DNA of 64,000 bases, taken from positions 310,001 to 374,000 of the forward strand of contig NZ_JALBFU010000002.1 in NCBI RefSeq assembly GCF_022662575.1, written 5' to 3'. How positions within the stretch are numbered: position 1 is the first letter of the stretch; every line of letters starts with the position of its first letter. This DNA is from Luteimonas aquatica. Lineage in GTDB: Bacteria > Pseudomonadota > Gammaproteobacteria > Xanthomonadales > Xanthomonadaceae. Of this stretch, positions 1 to 8,508 are shown in pieces. A program made the translations under genes and the position numbers. The notes beneath the pieces were generated by a model, which worked only from the letters and a program-made list of their open reading frames with translations, was not told the DNA's origin and ran no database searches.

Positions 1-207
1 GTCGACCTGGAGACGCAGTTCCAGCTGTGGCGCTTCCGCCACATGCGCACGGTGATGCGCATCATCGGCTTCAAGCGCGGCACCGGCGGCTCCAGCGGCG
101 TGGGCTTCCTCAAGCAGGCGCTGGAACTGACATTCTTCCCCGAACTGTTCGACGTGCGCACCACCATCGGTCCGGGCGCGCAGTACGCGAAGCCGCCGGC
201 GGAATAG
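1..207 (+). CDS. kynA: Tryptophan 2,3-dioxygenase, C-terminal end (5' cut by window)
   Basis: The first 68 codons read in frame from base 1 to a TAG stop. The peptide contains [19 protein letters not shown], then GTGGSSGV and [11 protein letters not shown], which are the conserved C-terminal blocks of heme-dependent tryptophan 2,3-dioxygenase. This enzyme opens the indole ring of L-tryptophan to N-formylkynurenine in the cytoplasm. The GTGGSSGV loop lies over the heme and substrate in the family. The start and the N-terminal two thirds lie outside the window. A terminator hairpin follows 74 bases after the stop, so this is probably the last gene of its transcript. Confidence 0.93.
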   Translation, partial: VDLETQFQLWRFRHMRTVMRIIGFKRGTGGSSGVGFLKQALELTFFPELFDVRTTIGPGAQYAKPPAE

Positions 208-280
208 CCGCTGCGCGCGATCGCGCGCGAGGCCGCGGCACCGGGCATGGCCGGACCGCACGGTCGGAAAACCGCGGAAA

Positions 281-306
281 TTGCTGCTATGCAGCAAAGG
301 TTTTTT
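281..306 (+). terminator. Rho-independent terminator after kynA
   Basis: A perfect 7-bp stem (TTGCTGC, 281-287, with GCAGCAA, 291-297) with a TAT loop is followed by AGG and six T residues (301-306). This is a textbook intrinsic terminator for the upstream kynA transcript. Confidence 0.85.
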
Positions 307-319
307 CATCGGACACGGT

Positions 320-348
320 TTGACGTAGCGTTCACGGTCGGACATTCT
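320..348 (+). promoter_or_regulatory. Possible sigma-70 promoter of the peptide transporter
   Basis: TTGACG (320-325) lies 17 bases before CATTCT (343-348), 52 bases upstream of the transporter ATG. The -35 is good and the -10 is weak (3 of 6 consensus bases). The upstream terminator makes a separate promoter here likely. Confidence 0.35.
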
Positions 349-400
349 CCCGCGCGGCCCGTGCCGGGCGTCCCACATCCATCCTGACAGGGGAGACCGC

Positions 401-1996
401 ATGAGCGGAGCCGCCATCACCCAAGCGCCGCAGCCGCCGCTGCCGGACTTCAAGCAGACCCTCGGCCATCCCGCGCCGCTGTGGATGCTGTTCATGACCG
501 AATTCTGGGAGCGGTTCGCCTTCTACGGCATCCGCTGGGCGCTGGTGCTGTACATGGTGGCGCAGTTCCACGGCGGCGATCCCTCGGGCGAGGCGCCCTC
601 CAACCGCACCTATGGCGCGTATCTGGCGCTGATCTACGCCGCGGCGATCTTCGGCGGCTACGTGGCCGACCGGATCATCGGCTACCAGCGCTCGATCCTG
701 CTCGGCGCGGCGATCATGGCCGCGGGCCTGTTCATGATCTCGATTCCGGACCCGCTGGTGTTCGAAATCGGCCTGGCCACCATCATCTGCGGCAACGGCC
801 TGTTCAAGCCCAACATCTCGACCATGGTCGGCAAGCTCTACGCCGTCGGCGACGGGCGGCGCGATGCGGGTTTCACGATCTTCTACATGGGCATCAACCT
901 GGGCGGATTCCTCGCGCCCATCTTCACCGGCATCCTAGCCGACCAGATCTTCGGCACGCCCGAGATGCCCGCCTACAAGGTGGTGTTCATCGCCTCGGGC
1001 ATCGGCATGCTGATCAGCCTGATCTGGTTCTGGTTCGGCCGCCGCCAGCTGCAGACCATCGGCCGGCCGCCGGCCGACAGCCAGGACAAGCGCAAGGTCG
1101 TCTACGTGCTGATCGGCGCGCTGCTGTCGATTCCGGCGGCCTACTTCCTGCTGGCGATCAATGCCGTGACCCTGGCCTGGGTGCTCGGCTTCATGTTCGT
1201 GGCGCTGTGCGCGATGCTGCTGGTGGAGGGCATCCGCGAGGGCGCGGTGCAGCGCGACCGCGCGATCGCCATGCTGATCATCTTCGTGTTCAACGTGCTG
1301 TTCTGGATGTTCTTCGAGCAGGCCGGCAGTTCGTTCACCTTCCTGGCGGACAAGATCGTCGACCGCGACATCTTCGGTCCGGGCGGGTTCGTGTTCTCCA
1401 ACGCCTGGTTCCAGTCGGTCAACTCGATGGCGATTATCGCCATCGCGCCGATCCTCGCGGTGATCTGGGTGTGGATGGGCAAGCGCAACATCGAGCCCTC
1501 GATCTCGCGCAAGTTCAGCCTGGGCCTGGTCTTCAACGGCCTGGCATTCCTGCTGCTGGTGGTGGTGCTGACCCCGGTGGTGCTGACGCTGTCCGGCAGC
1601 CAGAACATCCCGGGCTGGATGCAGTGGGCGACCAGCGTGTCGCCCTCGACGCCGTTCGACGCCGCGGCGGGCAAGATCCCCTTCTGGTCGCTTTTCATGG
1701 TCTACGTCATCCAGTCGGTCGGCGAGCTGTGCCTGTCGCCGATCGGCCTGTCGATGGTGACCAAGCTGGCGCCGGTGCGCCTGGTGGGCTTCGGCATGGG
1801 CGGCTGGTTCCTGTCCACGGGCATCGGCAACAACCTGTCCGGCATTTTCGCCGGCGTGGTGAGCGGCGAGGGCGGCATGAGCCCGTCGACGGCGCTGACC
1901 GGTTACGGGTTCGGCTTCCTGGTGCTGCTCGCGGCCGGCGTGCTGCTGTTCCTGATCGCGCCGCTGATCAGCAAGTTGATGCACGGCGTGAAATAG
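401..1996 (+). CDS. POT/PTR-family peptide:H+ symporter
   Basis: This 531-residue polytopic inner-membrane protein belongs to the proton-dependent oligopeptide transporters of the major facilitator superfamily, which import di- and tripeptides with H+. Near residue 37 it carries the hallmark ExxERFxxYG (EFWERFAFYG), where the glutamates take part in proton coupling. The family blocks GGYVADRIIGYQ (about residue 85) and FYMGINLGGFLAP (about residue 161) follow. About 12-14 hydrophobic helices can be read. The ATG at 401 follows GACAGGGGAG, a good ribosome-binding site. The gene is flanked by terminators on both sides, so it looks monocistronic. The substrate cannot be told from sequence. Confidence 0.92.
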   Translation: MSGAAITQAPQPPLPDFKQTLGHPAPLWMLFMTEFWERFAFYGIRWALVLYMVAQFHGGDPSGEAPSNRTYGAYLALIYAAAIFGGYVADRIIGYQRSILLGAAIMAAGLFMISIPDPLVFEIGLATIICGNGLFKPNISTMVGKLYAVGDGRRDAGFTIFYMGINLGGFLAPIFTGILADQIFGTPEMPAYKVVFIASGIGMLISLIWFWFGRRQLQTIGRPPADSQDKRKVVYVLIGALLSIPAAYFLLAINAVTLAWVLGFMFVALCAMLLVEGIREGAVQRDRAIAMLIIFVFNVLFWMFFEQAGSSFTFLADKIVDRDIFGPGGFVFSNAWFQSVNSMAIIAIAPILAVIWVWMGKRNIEPSISRKFSLGLVFNGLAFLLLVVVLTPVVLTLSGSQNIPGWMQWATSVSPSTPFDAAAGKIPFWSLFMVYVIQSVGELCLSPIGLSMVTKLAPVRLVGFGMGGWFLSTGIGNNLSGIFAGVVSGEGGMSPSTALTGYGFGFLVLLAAGVLLFLIAPLISKLMHGVK

Positions 1997-2016
1997 CCGT
2001 CCGGCGACGCGCAACG

Positions 2017-2049
2017 ATGCGAACGGCGGCCTTGGGCCGCCGTTCGCAT
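2017..2049. terminator. Hairpin between transporter and MarR gene, likely bidirectional terminator
   Basis: This is a perfect 15-bp inverted repeat, ATGCGAACGGCGGCC (2017-2031) and GGCCGCCGTTCGCAT (2035-2049), with a TTG loop. It lies between the convergent stop codons of the transporter (1996) and the MarR gene (2121). No long T tract follows, but its length and position fit a terminator working in both directions. Confidence 0.7.
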
Positions 2050-2120
2050 TTCGGAGAGATCGTCGTTCCGGCCTGGCCAGCCGTTCGGCGGTTGAAGGCC
2101 GCAGGAACGGCAGGGCCGGG

Positions 2121-2630
2121 CTATGCGGCGTCGTGCCCTTCCAGCCGCGGCAGCCCTTCCTGCAGCAGCTTGTCGATCACCGCGTCCAGCGCCGCGTGCT
2201 CCTCGTCGCTGAGGCACTCGAACAGGCGGCGCTCGCAATCCAGCGCCATCGGCACCACCTCGTCGTAGACGCCGTAGCCGGCGTCGGAGAGCGCCAGCAC
2301 CGAGCGGCGTCGGTCGTCGCCGTGGATCTCGCGCTGCAGCAGGCCGCGCTCGAGCAGCTTGGCCACCGCCCGGCTCACCGCCACCTTGTCCATCGCCGTG
2401 CGCTCGGCCACCTGGTTGGCGGACAGGTCGGGGTAGCGTCCGAGCACCGCCATCACCCGCCATTCGGTGACCGCCAGGCCGAAGCGCGCCACGTAGAGGT
2501 TGGCGATGGTCTGGCTGACGCGGTTGGAGAGGATGCTCAGGCGGTAGGGCAGGAAGCGCTCCAGTTCGAGGATCTGGTGCTGCTCCTGGCCGGAACGGGG
2601 CGAGGGAGGGGAGCCGGGGAGAGAAGCCAT
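2121..2630 (-). CDS. MarR-family regulator, probable repressor of tyrosine catabolism
   Basis: This 169-residue winged-helix protein belongs to the MarR family, dimeric regulators released from DNA by small ligands. The DNA-binding core is clear: LSANQVAERTAMDKVAVSRA is the recognition-helix region and GDDRRRSVLALSDAG is the wing. The ATG at 2630 was preferred over an in-frame start further upstream because the longer version would run through the operator and promoter. The gene is divergent from hpd, and a perfect 14-bp palindrome lies between them inside the hpd promoter spacer. A near-copy lies upstream of fahA. I infer that it represses the homogentisate pathway and itself, probably responding to a pathway aromatic acid. 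Ligand and direction of control are not shown. Confidence 0.88.
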   Translation of the reverse strand: MASLPGSPPSPRSGQEQHQILELERFLPYRLSILSNRVSQTIANLYVARFGLAVTEWRVMAVLGRYPDLSANQVAERTAMDKVAVSRAVAKLLERGLLQREIHGDDRRRSVLALSDAGYGVYDEVVPMALDCERRLFECLSDEEHAALDAVIDKLLQEGLPRLEGHDAA

Positions 2631-2643
2631 GCTGCGGTGCACC

Positions 2644-2672
2644 TTGCAATTGGTTTCAATTGAAACTATAAA
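2644..2672 (+). promoter_or_regulatory. hpd promoter with MarR operator in the spacer
   Basis: TTGCAA (2644-2649) and TATAAA (2667-2672) are separated by exactly 17 bases, a strong sigma-70 promoter for hpd. The spacer holds the perfect palindrome GTTTCAATTGAAAC (2653-2666). A dimeric repressor bound there would block RNA polymerase directly. The site also lies just upstream of the divergent MarR gene, which suggests autoregulation. The same motif with one mismatch occurs before fahA at 38883-38896. Confidence 0.8.
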
Positions 2673-2770
2673 GGGAAGATGATTCGCGCATGCCGCGTCA
2701 GGCCTTCGGGCGGGGCGCCCGCCAAGCCTGCACCGGGCGGCATGCAACTTCAATGCAGCGAGGACCCTCC

Positions 2771-3889
2771 ATGAGCGCGCAACAGCAGCCCCAGGCAACG
2801 CACCAGGCCAATGCCGGCATCCAGGTCGCCACGTTCGACAACCCGATGGGGATCGACGGCTTCGAGTTCGTCGAGTTCGCCGCGCCCGCCGGCCAGGGCG
2901 CGATGCTGCACGACTACTTCCGCAAGCTCGGCTTCGTCCAGGTGGCGCGGCACAAGACCCGCCCGATCAGCACCTATCGCCAGGGCGACTGCACCTTCCT
3001 GATCAACGAGGACCCGGACTCCTTCGCCGCCGACTTCGCCGCCAAGCACGGCCCCAGCGCCTGCGGCTTCGCCATCCGCGTCAACAAGCTGGCCGAATGG
3101 GCGCGCATGCAGGCGCTGAAGAACGGCGCCGAGCAGATCGGCGAGCGCGAGCTGACCAAGGCGGTGGCCGCGCCGGTGATCAAGGGCATCGGCGACTGCA
3201 TGCTCTACATCGTCGACCGCTACGACGAGCAGGGCACCATCCACGATCCGGACTACGAGTTCCTGCCGGGCGCGGAGAAGATGCCCAAGGGCTTCGGCCT
3301 GACCTTCATCGACCACCTGACCCACAACCTCTATCCGGGCAACATGGAGAAGTGGGCGGACTACTACGAGCGGCTGTTCAACTTCCGCGAGATCCGCTAC
3401 TTCGACATCAAGGGCGCCAAGACCGGCCTGGTGTCCAAGGCCATGACCGCGCCCGACGGCATGGTGCGCATCCCGCTGAACGAGTCCTCCGACCCGAAGT
3501 CGCAGATCAACGAGTACCTCGACGCCTACCGCGGCGAGGGCATCCAGCACATCGCCTGCTTCACCGACGACATCTACGCGACGGTGGAGGCGATGCGCGC
3601 GGCCGGGGTGGAGTTCCTCGACACGCCCGACACCTACTTCGAGGTGATCGACCAGCGCATCCCCAACCACGGCGAGGACGTGCCGCGCCTGGCGCGCAAC
3701 AAGATCCTCATCGACGCCGACCCGGAGACCAAGCAGCGCAAGCTGCTGCAGATCTTCACCCAGAACGCGATCGGCCCGATCTTCTTCGAGATCATCCAGC
3801 GCAAGGGCAACGAGGGGTTCGGCGAGGGCAACTTCCAGGCCCTGTTCGAGAGCATCGAGCGCGACCAGATGAAGCGCGGCGTGCTCTGA
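2771..3889 (+). CDS. hpd: 4-hydroxyphenylpyruvate dioxygenase
   Basis: This is a 372-residue Fe(II) enzyme that converts 4-hydroxyphenylpyruvate to homogentisate, the second step of tyrosine degradation, by oxidative decarboxylation, ring hydroxylation and side-chain migration. Two vicinal-oxygen-chelate domains can be read. The catalytic C-terminal half contains FIDHLTHNL (first iron His), GIQHIACFTDDI (second His) and IFFEIIQRKG (iron Glu), followed by the usual C-terminal helix with GFGEGNFQALFESIERDQ. The ATG at 2771 follows GAGGACC and leaves a long 5' leader after the promoter. Start codons further upstream lie before the family's N-terminus and were rejected. It is probably co-transcribed with hmgA. 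Confidence 0.95.
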   Translation: MSAQQQPQATHQANAGIQVATFDNPMGIDGFEFVEFAAPAGQGAMLHDYFRKLGFVQVARHKTRPISTYRQGDCTFLINEDPDSFAADFAAKHGPSACGFAIRVNKLAEWARMQALKNGAEQIGERELTKAVAAPVIKGIGDCMLYIVDRYDEQGTIHDPDYEFLPGAEKMPKGFGLTFIDHLTHNLYPGNMEKWADYYERLFNFREIRYFDIKGAKTGLVSKAMTAPDGMVRIPLNESSDPKSQINEYLDAYRGEGIQHIACFTDDIYATVEAMRAAGVEFLDTPDTYFEVIDQRIPNHGEDVPRLARNKILIDADPETKQRKLLQIFTQNAIGPIFFEIIQRKGNEGFGEGNFQALFESIERDQMKRGVL

Positions 3890-4022
3890 TCCGCCGTCGC
3901 CAGCCGGTGCAACGGTCTGTTGAGGCCGGCACCGGCCGCGAACGGCATCGGCCGTACTAAGGTAGTTGCTGCGGCCATTTCCCGCCGGCGCGGCCATCCG
4001 TGCCGGGACCCAGGAGTCAGCG

Positions 4023-5351
4023 ATGCAATCCAACGGCTACCAATCCGGCTTCGGCAACGAATTCGCCACCGAGGCCGTGCCCGGCGCGCTGCCGCAGGGG
4101 CGCAATTCGCCGCAGAAGGTGGCGCACGGGCTGTACGCGGAGCAGTTCTCCGGTACCGCCTTCACCGCGCCGCGCGGGCAGAACCGCCGCAGCTGGCTCT
4201 ATCGCATCCGCCCGGCGGCGATGCACGGCCCGTTCTCCGCCTACCGGGCGGCCACCGCCGAGGCGCCGGCGTTCCACAACGCCTTCGAGCAGGAGCCGGT
4301 CTCGCCGGACCAGCTGCGCTGGAATCCGCTGCCGCTGCCCGAGCAGGGCGAGGTGGATTTCCTCGACGGCCTGTACACGGTGGCCGGCAACGGCTCGGCC
4401 GCCGCGCAGCACGGCATCGGCATCCACCTGTACGCGGCCAACGCCTCGATGCGCGGGCGCTTCTTCTACGACGCCGACGGCGAGCTGCTGATCGTGCCGC
4501 AACACGGGCGCCTGCACATCGCCACCGAGCTCGGCGTGCTGGACGTCGAGCCGCAGGAGATCGCGGTGATCCCGCGCGGCGTGCGCTTCCGCGTGGAGCT
4601 GCCCGACGGCCCGTCGCGCGGCTACGTCTGCGAGAACTTCGGCGCCCTGCTGCGCCTGCCCGACCTCGGGCCGATCGGCAGCAACGGCCTGGCCAACCCG
4701 CGCGATTTCCTCACCCCCAACGCGGCCTACGAGGACGAGGAAGGGGCGGCTTCTGGCAAGGATTTCGAGCTGATCGCCAAGTTCCAGGGCCACCTGTGGC
4801 GCGCGTCGATCGGCCATTCGCCGCTGGACGTGGTGGCCTGGCACGGCAACTACGCGCCGTACAAGTACGATCTGCGCCGCTTCAACACCATCGGCTCGAT
4901 CAGCTTCGACCATCCCGACCCGAGCATCTTCACCGTGCTCACCTCGCCCAGCGACACGCACGGGACCGCCAACATCGATTTCGTGATCTTCCCGCCGCGC
5001 TGGCTGGTGGCGCAGGACACCTTCCGTCCGCCGTGGTTCCATCGCAACATCGCCAGCGAGTTCATGGGCCTGGTGGTGGGCGAGTACGACGCCAAGGCGG
5101 AGGGCTTCGTGCCCGGCGGGGCGTCGCTGCACAACAGCATGAGCGGCCACGGTCCGGATGCGGACACCTTCGAGAAGGCCTCCAGCGCCGACCTGGCCAA
5201 GCCGAACGTCATCGCCGGCACCATGGCCTTCATGTTCGAGACGCGCGCGGTGATCCGCCCGACGCGGCAGGCGCTGGAGGCCGCGCACCGGCAGCGCGAC
5301 TACCAGGACTGCTGGGCGGGGCTGCGCAAGCACTTCGCGCCGCCGGCCTGA
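4023..5351 (+). CDS. hmgA: Homogentisate 1,2-dioxygenase
   Basis: This 442-residue iron enzyme opens the ring of homogentisate to maleylacetoacetate, the step after Hpd. Conserved blocks include [13 protein letters not shown] at the N-terminus, [12 protein letters not shown], the cupin segment with [16 protein letters not shown], and the metal-binding region [19 protein letters not shown] followed by SEFMGLV. Length is typical of the family. The ATG at 4023 has AGGAG nine bases upstream. The 133-base gap after hpd contains no obvious terminator, so hpd-hmgA is probably one operon under the MarR operator. The next two pathway enzymes (fahA, maiA) are encoded 34 kb away. Confidence 0.96.
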   Translation: MQSNGYQSGFGNEFATEAVPGALPQGRNSPQKVAHGLYAEQFSGTAFTAPRGQNRRSWLYRIRPAAMHGPFSAYRAATAEAPAFHNAFEQEPVSPDQLRWNPLPLPEQGEVDFLDGLYTVAGNGSAAAQHGIGIHLYAANASMRGRFFYDADGELLIVPQHGRLHIATELGVLDVEPQEIAVIPRGVRFRVELPDGPSRGYVCENFGALLRLPDLGPIGSNGLANPRDFLTPNAAYEDEEGAASGKDFELIAKFQGHLWRASIGHSPLDVVAWHGNYAPYKYDLRRFNTIGSISFDHPDPSIFTVLTSPSDTHGTANIDFVIFPPRWLVAQDTFRPPWFHRNIASEFMGLVVGEYDAKAEGFVPGGASLHNSMSGHGPDADTFEKASSADLAKPNVIAGTMAFMFETRAVIRPTRQALEAAHRQRDYQDCWAGLRKHFAPPA

Positions 5352-5378
5352 CCAGGCGCCGCGACGGCCGGGTCCCGA

Positions 5379-5924
5379 TCAGGCCAATGCGGAATCGCCG
5401 TGCGCCGCGGCGAGCGGCGATTCGCGCAGGGCGCCGAGCGCGAACAGGTAGGGCTCCGGCATCAGCTCGGCCAGCCGCTCGGCCACGCGATGGCTGTAGC
5501 TGGGGCTGGCGACCGCGCGGACGTGGCGCAGCGCCTGCACCAGGCGCACGACCAGCTCGTCCTGGTCGCGGCAGCCGCGCAGCGCCGTGGCGATTGCGCC
5601 GGCTTCGGCGCCGCGCTGCAATTGCAGCATGTCGAACATGTAGACCTTGGCGGCGGCCAGCGAGCGGCGCGAAGCCGGCGCGGCGGCGGGCGGCGAAGGC
5701 GCGATGGCCGATGGCGGCGCCGTCCCGGCATCGCCGTCGATCAGGTAGCCCTCGCGCAGCAGGCGCGGCAACGCCGTCGGCGCGGCCGCGCCGAGCAGGG
5801 CGGCCAGCTGGTCGGCGGCGCGGATCCCGTCGCTGAGGATCAGCACGCGGCGCTCGAGCGCGCTGAGATCGCTCGGCCGGTCGCGCAGGGCGCGATGCGC
5901 TTTGTCTGTCTTGCGGGGACGCAT
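5379..5924 (-). CDS. Conserved hypothetical protein, winged-helix-like N-terminus
   Basis: This 181-residue protein has no recognised family name. Its N-terminal part (LSALERRVLILSDGIR, then AADQLAALLG and LLREGYL) reads like a short helical, winged-helix-like module that also occurs in other proteobacterial proteins. An Ala/Pro-rich linker follows, then a helical C-terminal half. I chose the ATG at 5924 because the protein pattern starts there; an upstream in-frame start (6020) would add an Arg-rich, unlikely extension. The gene is convergent with hmgA with only 27 bases between stops. No function is assigned. Confidence 0.6.
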   Translation of the reverse strand: MRPRKTDKAHRALRDRPSDLSALERRVLILSDGIRAADQLAALLGAAAPTALPRLLREGYLIDGDAGTAPPSAIAPSPPAAAPASRRSLAAAKVYMFDMLQLQRGAEAGAIATALRGCRDQDELVVRLVQALRHVRAVASPSYSHRVAERLAELMPEPYLFALGALRESPLAAAHGDSALA

Positions 5925-6035
5925 GGCGGCATGCCTCGACGATGCGCGACACCGTAGGCGCCGCGCATGAAATCGTCGTGACAGCGAAGGGGCGCTGCCG
6001 TTCCCGCGCGCCTTCGCCATGCCGCGCGCCGCGCC

Positions 6036-6671
6036 CTAGCGCGAGACGCCGTCGGAATAGGGCAGCAGGTCCGGCAGCTTCTCGCGCAGTACGAACCCCC
6101 ACAGCGCGTTCGGCTCGCCCGGGAAAATGTTCACCGCCACCGAGCGGCCGTCGTCGGAAACCCAGCGCCAGGCCAGCGGCGTGCTGGCATCGATGTTGAA
6201 GTACAGGTTCTGGTGCGAGCCGCCGCGGTAGTTGCCGTAGAAGCCGGCCACCACGCCGGATTTGATCCGCACCGCGTTGCCGGCGTTCTTCAGCGGCAGG
6301 GACTGCCCGGGAATGTAGTCGTTGACCCGGCTGGCGTAGTGGTCGAGTAGGTACTGCCGCGAGGCGGCGCCGGTGCCGGTGAAGCCGGGGCCGGTGCAGC
6401 CGGGCGTGGTGTTGCCGCCGGCCACGGTCCAGGCCGTCTCCACCCAGCCGCAGCCCTGGAAGTTGCCGCCGGCGTAGCCGTAGGCGTAGTCGCCCGAGGT
6501 CTGCTGCCGGTAGAAGCCGGCGTTGCGGTACAGCGTGCCGACGAAGAAGCCCTGCGGGTTCAGCCGCACGTACAGGCTGTCGGCGTTGACCTGCCGGTTC
6601 TCGGCCAGCGCGACGGCGGAGGGTTCAAGGACGGCAAGCAGGCCAAGCGCGAGTGCGGCGAGCTGTTTCAT
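6036..6671 (-). CDS. Secreted hypothetical protein with SH3-like N-terminal domain
   Basis: This 211-residue protein has a typical Sec signal peptide (MKQLAALALGLLAVLEPSA, cleavage near ALA-EN). The mature N-terminus (VNADSLYVRLNPQGFFVGTL and later GCGWVETAW) resembles a bacterial SH3-like domain. The rest is rich in Gly, Tyr and Asn and ends with a block, VAGFYGNYRGGSHQNLYF, that I do not recognise. It probably acts in the periplasm or outside the cell. The ATG at 6671 is set by the signal peptide. It is divergent from the lipoprotein gene at 6799. Confidence 0.65.
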   Translation of the reverse strand: MKQLAALALGLLAVLEPSAVALAENRQVNADSLYVRLNPQGFFVGTLYRNAGFYRQQTSGDYAYGYAGGNFQGCGWVETAWTVAGGNTTPGCTGPGFTGTGAASRQYLLDHYASRVNDYIPGQSLPLKNAGNAVRIKSGVVAGFYGNYRGGSHQNLYFNIDASTPLAWRWVSDDGRSVAVNIFPGEPNALWGFVLREKLPDLLPYSDGVSR

Positions 6672-6798
6672 GGCGGCGGCTCCGGTCGATGCAGTGGGAT
6701 GGAGGATGTGGCGCGGCGATTGTGTTCGCGCCGGGCGTTCGCGTGGCGTTAATGCCGGCTCGCCAACCCTATCGGTCCATCCGCATGGGAACAGATGC

Positions 6799-7464
6799 AT
6801 GACATCGCTTCGTCACACGACCGTCATTCCGGCCCTGGCCCTGCTGGCGTTGGGCCTGGCCGCCTGCAATCCCGTTCCGCCGGAAGGCAAGACGCAGGAC
6901 GCGGTCTCCGCCTCCGCGCCGGATCAGCCCGGCCCGTCCGATCAGCCGGCGCAGGACGTGCCGCCGGCGACGGCGCCGCCCGCCGACGCCCCGGCACCGG
7001 CGCCCGCGGATGCGGACCCCAATGCCATGGCGCGCATGGACGGGTACGGCGACATGCGCTTCGGCATGACGCTGGAGGCTTTCAAGCAGGCCTGGGGCGG
7101 CGAACTGAAGGGAGAAACCACCGCCGAGTGCTACTACCTGACGCCGAAATGGGTGAAAGTGCCGTCCGATTTCGCCTTCATGTTCGAGGGCGGCAAGTTC
7201 GTGCGCTACGACGTCGGCACGGACAAGGAAACCGCGCCGGGCGGCGGCAAGCGCGGCATGCGCGCCGAGGAGATCGGCAAGCTCTATGCCGGGCGCGTGG
7301 AGGAGACGCCGCACAAGTACGTGGAGGGCGGGAAGTACCTGGGCATCCGCGACGACAAGGGCGGGCAGGGCAAGCTGGTGTTCGAGGTCGGCAAGGACGG
7401 CAAGGTCGTGGACTGGCGCGTCGGCGTGCCGCCGCAGGCCGACTACGTGGAAGGCTGTTCCTGA
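6799..7464 (+). CDS. Putative lipoprotein, unknown function
   Basis: This 221-residue protein begins with a lipoprotein signal peptide ending in the lipobox LAAC (about residue 22), so the mature protein should be lipid-anchored. A Pro/Ala/Asp-rich linker follows to about residue 75. The globular part starts at YGDMRFGMTLEAFKQAWGG, a pattern seen in small periplasmic proteins with an RFGMT motif, and contains a single later Cys near TAECYY and another in the last residues. The ATG at 6799 is required by the signal peptide. No pathway is suggested by the neighbours. Confidence 0.65.
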   Translation: MTSLRHTTVIPALALLALGLAACNPVPPEGKTQDAVSASAPDQPGPSDQPAQDVPPATAPPADAPAPAPADADPNAMARMDGYGDMRFGMTLEAFKQAWGGELKGETTAECYYLTPKWVKVPSDFAFMFEGGKFVRYDVGTDKETAPGGGKRGMRAEEIGKLYAGRVEETPHKYVEGGKYLGIRDDKGGQGKLVFEVGKDGKVVDWRVGVPPQADYVEGCS

Positions 7465-7557
7465 CGGCGGGGTGAGCACGCGGCGCGTTCGGGCGGCTTT
7501 CGCGGCGGCCGGGCGCTGCGGCTAGAATCCCCCCATCCATCGGGGGAGGCGCGCACC

Positions 7558-8508
7558 ATGCTCCATGCCATCGCTTTTTTCCTGCTCGGCCTGATCCTGC
7601 TGGCGCTCGGCGGCGATTCGATCGTCAAGGGCGCCTCCGGCCTGGCGCGGCGCCTGGGCGCCTCGCCGTTCGTCGCCGGCCTGCTGCTGGTGGCCTTCGG
7701 CACCTCGCTGCCGGAGCTGGCCGTCAACGCGCGCGCGCTGCTCACCGGCAGCCAGGCGCTGGCGCTGGGCAACGCGGTGGGCAGCAACGTGGTCAACATC
7801 GGCCTGACCCTGGGCGCGGCGGCGCTGACCGCGCCGCTGCTGATCCGCTGGCGCGCGCTGGTGCCGTTGCTGCTGTGCCTGTTGCTGGCGACCGCCGCGC
7901 TGATCGTGGCCGGGCTGGACGGCGTACTCGGCCGCATCGAGGGCGCGGTGCTGCTGCTGGTGTTCGTGGCGGTGGTCGTGTTCGCCCTGATGCGCACCCG
8001 CGCCGAGAAGCCCGAGCTGCAGGACGCGATCGCGGCCTTCGCGCGCAGCGAGGCCGGCGTCGGGCAGAACCTGATCCGCATCGCCATCGCCATCGCGTTG
8101 CTGTACTTCGGCGCGCGCTGGGTGGTGGAGAGCGCGCCGGTCATCGGCCTGGCGCTCGGCATGGAACCGCTGCTGACCGGCCTCTTGGTGGTGGCGATCG
8201 GCACCGCGCTGCCGGAGGTGGCCGCGGCGGTGGCGGCGGCGCGGCGCGGGCAGGGCGACCTGGTGGCCGGGCACGTGATCGGCTCCAGCGTCTTCAACCT
8301 GCTGGTGGTGCTGGGCGGCATGGCGGCCGTGCGCGAGATCCCGGTGCCGGCCTCGTTCGTGCGCTTCGAGCTGCCCGCGGCGCTGCTGTTCGCGCTGATG
8401 CTGGTGCCGATGCTGCGCGGCGATCACCGCGTGAGCCGCACCGAGGGCGCGGTGCTGCTGATCGCCTTCGGCGTGTGGGTGGCGTTCGAAATCGCGCTGA
8501 CCCATTGA
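7558..8508 (+). CDS. Calcium/sodium antiporter, YrbG-like (CaCA family)
   Basis: This 316-residue inner-membrane protein has the two inverted alpha repeats of the Ca2+:cation antiporter family. The first contains AFGTSLPELAVN and GNAVGSNVVNIGLTLG, the second VAIGTALPEVAAAVAAA and GHVIGSSVFNLLVVLG. The acidic residue in each (S/A)LPE motif is part of the ion-binding site in the family. About ten membrane helices are visible. The ATG follows GGGGGAGG. Its stop overlaps the nhaD start by one base, so the two are translationally coupled and likely act together in cation homeostasis. Confidence 0.88.
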   Translation: MLHAIAFFLLGLILLALGGDSIVKGASGLARRLGASPFVAGLLLVAFGTSLPELAVNARALLTGSQALALGNAVGSNVVNIGLTLGAAALTAPLLIRWRALVPLLLCLLLATAALIVAGLDGVLGRIEGAVLLLVFVAVVVFALMRTRAEKPELQDAIAAFARSEAGVGQNLIRIAIAIALLYFGARWVVESAPVIGLALGMEPLLTGLLVVAIGTALPEVAAAVAAARRGQGDLVAGHVIGSSVFNLLVVLGGMAAVREIPVPASFVRFELPAALLFALMLVPMLRGDHRVSRTEGAVLLIAFGVWVAFEIALTH

